Below are positions 21,061 to 25,527 of a stretch of 25,527 bases of DNA, one piece after another (position 1 is the stretch's first letter; every line of letters starts with the position of its first letter). The notes under the pieces are model-generated. The model was not told the DNA's origin. It did not search any database and worked only from the letters and a program-made list of their open reading frames with translations. The translations under genes were made by a program, and so were the position numbers. The DNA lies in the NCBI RefSeq assembly GCF_000003605.2, contig NW_003112969.1:348554-374080 (forward strand). The letters are read 5' to 3'. This DNA is from Saccoglossus kowalevskii (Eukaryota > Hemichordata > Enteropneusta > Harrimaniidae).

Positions 21061-22190
21061 ATTATTACATATGTTCCATAAAAGACTATCTCATATTAAA
21101 GAAAGAACGTGTAACAAACCGGGATGGAATTTTGGTCGGGGAACCACATTGCCCATTAATATGTTCTATAATAGTATTACGCCCTAGCAACGCGTGTCAT
21201 TGTAGAATGCGTGTCACTGTCTGCCACGGTGTGAAAATAAAATAATCAGATGTTTAATCTGAGTCACTGATCGAACAAATAACTCGTGGACGTTTAGTTG
21301 GGGCCACGACAGAACTTGAACTGAATGACTGTGATACACACTTTATGTTGATGTTAAAAGTACTAGTTCCTTCACAGAACTGTGCACAGGATGACTTTCG
21401 TCAACAACAGTCGTCGCTGAGCTGCACACTACAACTTCGTTTGTAGTGTTGTTTGCTGGTCATGGATTGAATGAGTCTTGGTTACTGGTTAACATTTGCT
21501 CGTTTAGCGTTGGTGATCTTTATTTGGAGCTGAGTAAGCCACAACGTTGCCAGCAGAAACTATCTGGTACTTCGATGTTGATGGTTGCGGCTCCACAGCA
21601 ATCGCTGACTTTACTGCGAGTGGAGCTTCCGAGAGCCCTTCAGGCTTTATAAAGCTCAGTTTCCAGGTGGTCAACATACAATAAATTTTCCCAATCGTAG
21701 TATTCCATGTGATGTAGACCTAATATGTTGCTGAACTATTTAAACCGAATAAAAATAGCAGACGATTTTTTTACATAATAAAAATTGTTCGGTAGCTAAT
21801 GGAAAAACCATGTTTAGTCATGGAGCCAAGACCCACTAATAGTCAAGAACCTGACACCATCTGCTATACTTTTTCTGACTATATTTTTATGTTTATGGAT
21901 ATTTTTTGTTTATGAAATGGGATGTTGGCAAGCTGAAACCTCTTGCGCAAATTTTTCATAGCTGTTTTGTAATAAGTGCCCCTGCCGAGATATAAAAATA
22001 CATCAACTAACTCAATGAATTATGCCAAGGAAGTGCTTAAATAATAGTAAACATGCTTTTATAACTTGTTGTTTGAATAGTGCAAAGTTAATATGAATAG
22101 CGCATGTGCATATTAATGAGCTAATTTGCATATTTTATAATTAATGTGTGCGATTTTCAAATAAACGTCGTTTAAAACTAACATCTCTTA
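21061..22190. other. Non-coding DNA between foldback and CXC pseudogene
   Basis: No repeat partner was found in the window. 21400-21660 is less AT-rich and contains a 12-bp palindromic TATA sequence, GCTTTATAAAGC (21644-21655). A plus-strand open frame there (21446-21652) starts at TTG and matches nothing known. An octamer-type ATTTGCAT lies near 22124-22132. This stretch would be the 3' flank of the minus-strand element carrying the CXC protein, but no terminal repeat was identified. Confidence 0.4.
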
Positions 22191-22196
22191 TTTATT
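22191..22196 (-). terminator. Candidate polyadenylation signal for the CXC gene
   Basis: AATAAA on the minus strand, 133 bases past the stop codon at 22329-22331. The position suits a 3' end signal, though AATAAA is common in AT-rich DNA. Confidence 0.35.
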
Positions 22197-22328
22197 CTAG
22201 GTTTAACTGATATTTTTGCAACTTTTAGAGCCAGAACTACAATTTTAGCAGCGAAGAAACAAAAATTATCACATATGTATTATCTATCACAATAAAACAA
22301 TAGCATATAGTTACAATTATAACACTGC

Positions 22329-22860
22329 TTAGCGGCTATCAGAATCAGAGTCTGAGCTTACAGCAACTTGTCCACATTTATCTGGGTCCCCTGTACATTT
22401 ACAAGCAACTATGCAGGAAATGTTAGCTCTAGCACAAGAACATCCTCGCAGACAGTGGGATTTCACACATTTGCAATATGTGAACTTTACAGTGCTAGGT
22501 TTACTCGGTTTTGTCATCATTACACAAACTAGCTTTCCGCTCTCCACAAAAAAACAACCAAAGTAATTATCGGGTGGCAAGTCTATATCTTGAAGCTCTC
22601 CGAAGGTTGTAGCTCCAAGCAGTTGATATTTTTGCACAAAGGCTATTGCATCAATGAGATAAACTGTTGAAAGCTCAGAGTCTGGTAATTCTGGATATCC
22701 CATCATTTCAGAATCATATTGTTTTTGCATTTGTGCAAAGAAATCTGCTTTAGTGCCTTTTCTCATTTTAAATCCATGTGAAGCTTTCTGATCTATGTCA
22801 AACCTAGCAGCTGAATGGTCCATTCATTCATATTTGAACGCTTCATGTTTCTGGTCTGTG
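22329..22860 (-). pseudogene. CXC protein fragment 6 (C-terminus with zinc-binding CXC domain)
   Basis: Starts with KHEAFKYE, an in-frame TGA (22824-22826), then MDHSAARFDIDQKA and GFKMRKGTKADFF, matching the family's 'YEL...P-LFD--G-MRK--K' pattern. Downstream are LPPDNYFGCFF and TKPSKPS, then the CXC domain at residues 117-150 counted from that Met. An Asp/Ser-repeat tail (SSDSDSDSR) ends at TAA 22329-22331. The downstream Met could start a short protein if translation re-initiated, but there is no sign of a separate promoter. Confidence 0.8.
22374..22475 (-). other. Tesmin/TSO1-like CXC zinc-binding domain
   Basis: Nine cysteines spaced C-x-C-x4-C-x3-C-x-C-x6-C-x3-C-x-C-x6-C, which is the TSO1/Tesmin CXC pattern. 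In LIN54/Tesmin proteins two such repeats bind DNA through zinc clusters; here there is one. All cysteines are intact despite the damage upstream. Confidence 0.85.
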
Positions 22861-23677
22861 TATTGTAAAAACAAAGCCTTCTTGTAACCACAGATTCATC
22901 TTGGTACATTTTCAACAAAAAACCTTTTGATTTGGTTGACTTTCTGTCTGTTAAAAATGTTACAATGTTTGGTGGTTCAATTTTAGACAAAATCTGTTCC
23001 TCTGCTTTTCTCATAGCTTCAATTCCGATTTTCTTTGCATTAACAACATCTGTGGACTTTGCTTTCATACCAGTTGCAATATTTATCAGATCATCCTTGT
23101 TTGTACAAGTAAATGGATTGATCATATCAGCATTATTACTGTTATTCATTTTTATAACAATGTTAAGTTCTTCAATGGATAAATTACTTGAATCACCATG
23201 ATGACTGGAAGTTGAATGTTGCATATTCCCCATTGATTTAATGCTTTCAGAAACTTTTGTCATTACCGGAGCAGATTTGATGTACTTCTCATGTCCACCA
23301 TGGTTCTGTGTTATTCCTTTCAGTAGAGACGTCTTTTCCTCTTTGTTGTATGTCTGCTCCAGGGCAAGGTCACTCCATACCCCATTGAAGATTCCTTCTG
23401 TAAAATCTCCTTCCAGAAATCTCTGGTGTACCTCAGGAAATTTGTGAGACAATTGTGTCATTTTATGGAGATATATAGGAAGGCATATCATATAATTTTG
23501 ATGTCTAGAGCTCACAATGAATGGGAGAATATTCTGCACCTTCTTTAAATGTTCCCTCCAGTTACTGGACCTCTCGGCATGAGTATACCGTCTGAGGATT
23601 AATACCATGTCTAAGTACATTTGCCAGAATCTGGCTGTTACATTTAATTGTTCCTCATATTCACTCCACGGTACCAT
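22793..23677 (-). pseudogene. CXC protein fragment 5 (W-x-D-x3-E region)
   Basis: An unbroken frame of 294 codons, which also extends a few codons upstream as ARL. It includes FWQMYLDMVLILRRYTHAER, then LPFIVSSRHQNYM with a hydrophobic helix-like stretch, and GVWSDLALEQ (residues 99-108), followed by a Gly-rich KGITQNHGG. In relatives this is 'W-DLAIEQ...GGLTRGRG'. Asp103 and Glu107 are kept and could be the last acidic residues of an RNase H-like active site, which is inference. The coding sense ends near 22855; the tail to 22793 is out of frame. Confidence 0.8.
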
Positions 23678-23685
23678 TAGTCTTG

Positions 23686-23925
23686 CAAGGTTTCTTTAAC
23701 TTCATGTAATTTAGTTGTAGAACCACTAGTGTCTTTTCTCTCCATACAGTTCAGCAGGTCGTTCACTTTGTCTGTCCTTATCCATTAACCACTCTTCAAA
23801 TGCTTCCCATTTCAACCTCATTATTGCTTCACTGACTAGCTAATGGCATTTCAACATTCGATGATAATCTTTTTCATTTAAGATCTTTTTAACCGTGCCC
23901 CTACCAAATATACCATTATTGAGTA
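23686..23925 (-). pseudogene. CXC protein fragment 4 (linker with stop and frameshifts)
   Basis: Pieced together from two frames. NNGIFGRGTVKKIL runs to MLKCH, then a TAG (23840-23842), then LVSEAIMRLKWEAFEEWL and ERPAELYGE in the same frame. After a shift near 23738 comes KDTSGSTTKLHEVKETLQD. The matching family region ('RA.R.H.L...AL..L') has a sense codon at the TAG, which is probably a point mutation. The reading returns to the next fragment's frame near 23685. Confidence 0.65.
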
Positions 23926-24676
23926 GAAACCACTGGCCTTCATAAAGAATTCAATAGAACCCATAAAATTCTCATCTATATGAAAACCCCTGAGTCGCAC
24001 TACAACATTGTCATATTTCTGATTTATTCCTTGCACAATATCATATATTGCTTGATCGCATGTTGCAACTGTGCATTCTTGACCCATTCTTGTTGTAAGA
24101 CTGGTGAAATAGTCCAGTAAAGTTTGAACAACCTCTGGATTTGTTGGAGACTCAGGGAATATTGATCCATATCCAATACTAGTTCTAGCAGATTTCTTAC
24201 CGATTTGTATCTCATAAAAGGAGTTCCATGCTGAGGGAGTGATTTCTCTAGTGTCATCTCCAAGTAACAACTGCCCTGTTCGTAGCATTCGCAGCAGATA
24301 CCAAACAATGTCATCACTGCACAGATCTGTGCCAGTTTCTGGGGAAAGGTCTGAATAGAGTAGTGGAATGTCGGAAAGAGATCTTGCTTCTCTTCTATCC
24401 TTCAACTTCATGCGGCATTCTGCAGGATGAAAATCAACAGGATCATGGAGTGTTGCTTTCCTGCCTTTTGGTAGAGACACCACGGGGAGATCAGAACTAT
24501 GTATCTCTCCAATATACTGGTATTTATTGTGCGTTGTAGTATTACCAAATCTATTGAACACTGTTAGTAGCTCCTTACTCCTCGTTTGCCTTAGTATGTG
24601 GAGTGCAAGACGTGCATGTGTTGGCATTGCAATGGAGGTGTTTACTGCCATGACATCCTGTGCCAAATTAAGGACC
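23878..24676 (-). pseudogene. CXC protein fragment 3 (core with DQAIY and GFH motifs)
   Basis: The longest clean core piece. From the first Met after AQ (numbered from MAQDVM) it holds the HILRQTRSKELLTVFNRFG block at about residues 23-41, TPSAWNSF near 143-150, TCDQAIYDIVQGI at 202-214, and VVVRLRGFHIDENFMGSI at 221-237. In relatives these read like 'TFDQPLY' and 'LGGFHT-MSFLG'. The Asp and His are kept, but the second Gly of 'GGFH' is preceded by Arg. A conserved D-N-x-D-containing stretch expected after residue 53 seems to be missing. Frame is lost after KASGFYSI; the next frame continues NNGIFGRGTVKKIL. Confidence 0.8.
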
Positions 24677-24945
24677 TTCCTTTTAGTTCATTTGTGAGAA
24701 ACACACTACCATCTGTCCCAGTTGTTGCTTCTGCACTGCTTACCATCCACGCAAGGTGGTTGTATAACTCTGCTGGCACACTTTTGTAGGCTTGTTCATA
24801 GGAAATGTCTAAATCATTTTCAGAAGTGGTAGATGACGTAATATCAACTTGTCGGCGTCTATCACTATGCTCTCTTGCTTTAGACTTAATAGCATTCCTC
24901 ATGTGTTTGGCTGATGCATAAGAGTCTGCCTTGACAGTTTGGATC
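24642..24945 (-). pseudogene. CXC protein fragment 2
   Basis: Continues fragment 1 in another frame: KADSYASAKHMRNAIKSK, a low-complexity Ser/Thr-rich linker, then KSVPAELYNHLAWMVS, a block typical of the family. It leaves frame near 24670, after LTNELKGRS, and the protein resumes one frame over as VLNLAQDVM. The open frame runs on to a stop at 24642 but is meaningless past that point. Confidence 0.75.
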
Positions 24946-25192
24946 TTTTTTGAATGCCTTCCTCGTCACAACGGGTATCAGAATCTGGAATCAGCTGTGT
25001 TTTATTAAGTTCTTGTTTTAACCTTGCTGTTATTGAACACAGTTTTTGATTTGTAATATAGGAAGCACATATCGGACTTGACATACCCTTCTGTGTCAAC
25101 ACCTGCACATCAGATGCAAAATGCTTCAAAATTCTCTGCTGCAGACTTTGACTTCTGTATGTATGTGCATTTTCTACACCATTTTCAGTATA
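24946..25192 (-). pseudogene. CXC protein fragment 1 (N-terminal side)
   Basis: Open from the repeat A junction at 25192 down to an A6 run. It begins TENGVENAHTYRSQSLQQ, followed by RILKHFASDVQVLTQKG and SPICASYITNQKL. In the family this block lies well inside the protein, so upstream residues are lost. No start codon is present before the conserved part. After the A6 run the protein continues in the next frame as KIQTVKADSYASAKHMR. Confidence 0.75.
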
Positions 25193-25195
25193 TTA

Positions 25196-25527
25196 CTACT
25201 AGCTCCCACATTAATGTTTCCCACATTAATGTTTCAAAAAACGTGTGTTATTTGTGTGGTTGTACAAATATATAAATGGAAATGTGGTGAACTTGGTATT
25301 TTACCATTTTTACCTTATATAATTTTGACAGTGTTTGATATGTTTCGATATTCAGACTGATATGTTGAGAGCGGTTACCTTAATATTTGAAAATCACGGC
25401 GTTTCAGATACAGTTTAAATTGAAATAATTCTGAAATGATATTTAAATAATAATAGCATTTCCGTAATTGTACATATATTCATGTTGTAAGTATAGTCAA
25501 ATTTTGACAATGGTCATGGGTAGATGT
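25196..25527 (+). repeat. Repeat family A, copy 2, right part (runs off right edge)
   Basis: Aligns with about 10372-10752 of A copy 1, from TACTAGCTCCCA-ATTAATGTTTC through GAAATAATTCTGAAAT-ATATTTAAATAATA to the last bases (GTCAT-G-AGATGT). The CACATTAATGTTTCC motif is duplicated at its start in this copy (about 25207-25236). It begins within a few bases of the point where the CXC frame opens. Confidence 0.85.

Larger units (their letters stand above)
22329..25192 (-). pseudogene. Large CXC-domain protein of a probable transposon family, broken
   Basis: About 2.9 kb on the minus strand codes, in shifting frames, for one protein of a family I recall as long 'uncharacterized' proteins in many invertebrates. 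Motifs appear in family order: THTYRSQSLQ-type start (here AHTYRSQSLQQRI), VPAELYNHLAW, AQDVM plus RSKELLTVFNRFG, SAWNSF, TCDQAIY, VVRLRGFH...NFMGSI, GVWSDLALEQ, FKYE-FD and a C-terminal nine-cysteine CXC zinc-binding domain. Damage that I can place: frameshift at an A6 run (24946-24951); frameshift near 24670; frameshift near 23915; TAG at 23840-23842; frameshift near 23738; frameshift near 23685; frameshift near 22855; TGA at 22824-22826. The frame opens exactly at the junction with repeat A (stop at 25193-25195), so the N-terminus is probably missing. The segment expected between the 'FNRFG' block and the next block, with a conserved D-N-x-D, also looks deleted. That it is a transposase is inference; the family and its decay are seen in the sequence. 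Confidence 0.85.

Noticed and set aside
22932-23447. Plus-strand frames opposite the CXC gene
   Set aside because: They are reverse-strand shadows of the minus-strand coding sequence, which carries recognisable motifs.
24024-24317. 97-codon minus-strand frame overlapping CXC fragment 3
   Set aside because: It is an alternative frame over the same bases as the motif-bearing fragment and holds none of the family motifs.
1-25527. CRISPR array, integron, phage or bacterial operon
   Set aside because: No regularly spaced repeats, no dense gene order and no ribosome-binding-site pattern. The repeat and relic content is that of an animal genome.

Overview
The window reads as nuclear DNA of an invertebrate animal, probably marine. 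It is visibly AT-rich, has no operon-like gene packing and no complete long ORF, and is made largely of decayed, diverged repeats. Two relics of selfish-element proteins stand out: a CR1/Jockey-like reverse transcriptase fragment, and a CXC-zinc-finger protein of a family I recall from cnidarian, mollusc, arthropod and echinoderm genomes. I cannot name the species. No bacterial or organellar gene, tRNA, rRNA or CRISPR array was seen.

Layout. 1-6.4 kb is a nest of two repeat families, named here B and D. A B copy at about 1490-2690 faces an inverted B copy at about 3985-6400. The second B copy is split by about 1.37 kb of foreign DNA that carries a D copy. Another D copy, also inverted, runs off the left edge (1-420). 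6.4-8.75 kb is mostly featureless, with a CpG-denser patch at 7240-8070. 8.75-10.75 kb is a copy of a third repeat, A. 10.75-14.0 kb has no convincing gene. At 14016-14603 lies an intact-looking 588-bp mobile element with about 130-bp terminal inverted repeats and perfect 9-bp target-site duplications. 14.6-17.57 kb has only promoter-like and first-exon-like hints on the minus strand. 17.57-18.06 kb is a dead reverse transcriptase fragment joined to a third B copy (18.06-18.79 kb). From 19.9 kb to the right edge there is a second A copy. Its left part (19908-20873) and right part (about 25196-25527) are separated by about 4.3 kb containing a 187-bp foldback element and, on the minus strand, the CXC-protein pseudogene (22329-25192).

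The most informative relation is between the two A copies. One (8.75-10.75 kb) has left and right parts almost adjoining. The other has the same parts flanking the CXC-protein pseudogene. Either the pseudogene's element was inserted into an A copy, or A is the non-coding shell of that element and the shorter copy is an internal-deletion derivative. The second reading would link an orphan, widespread CXC protein family to a specific transposon.

The CXC gene is broken by at least six frameshifts and two in-frame stops, which I placed by following conserved family motifs from frame to frame. No gene in the window can be called functional with confidence. The remaining ORFs are short, and most look like chance openings.
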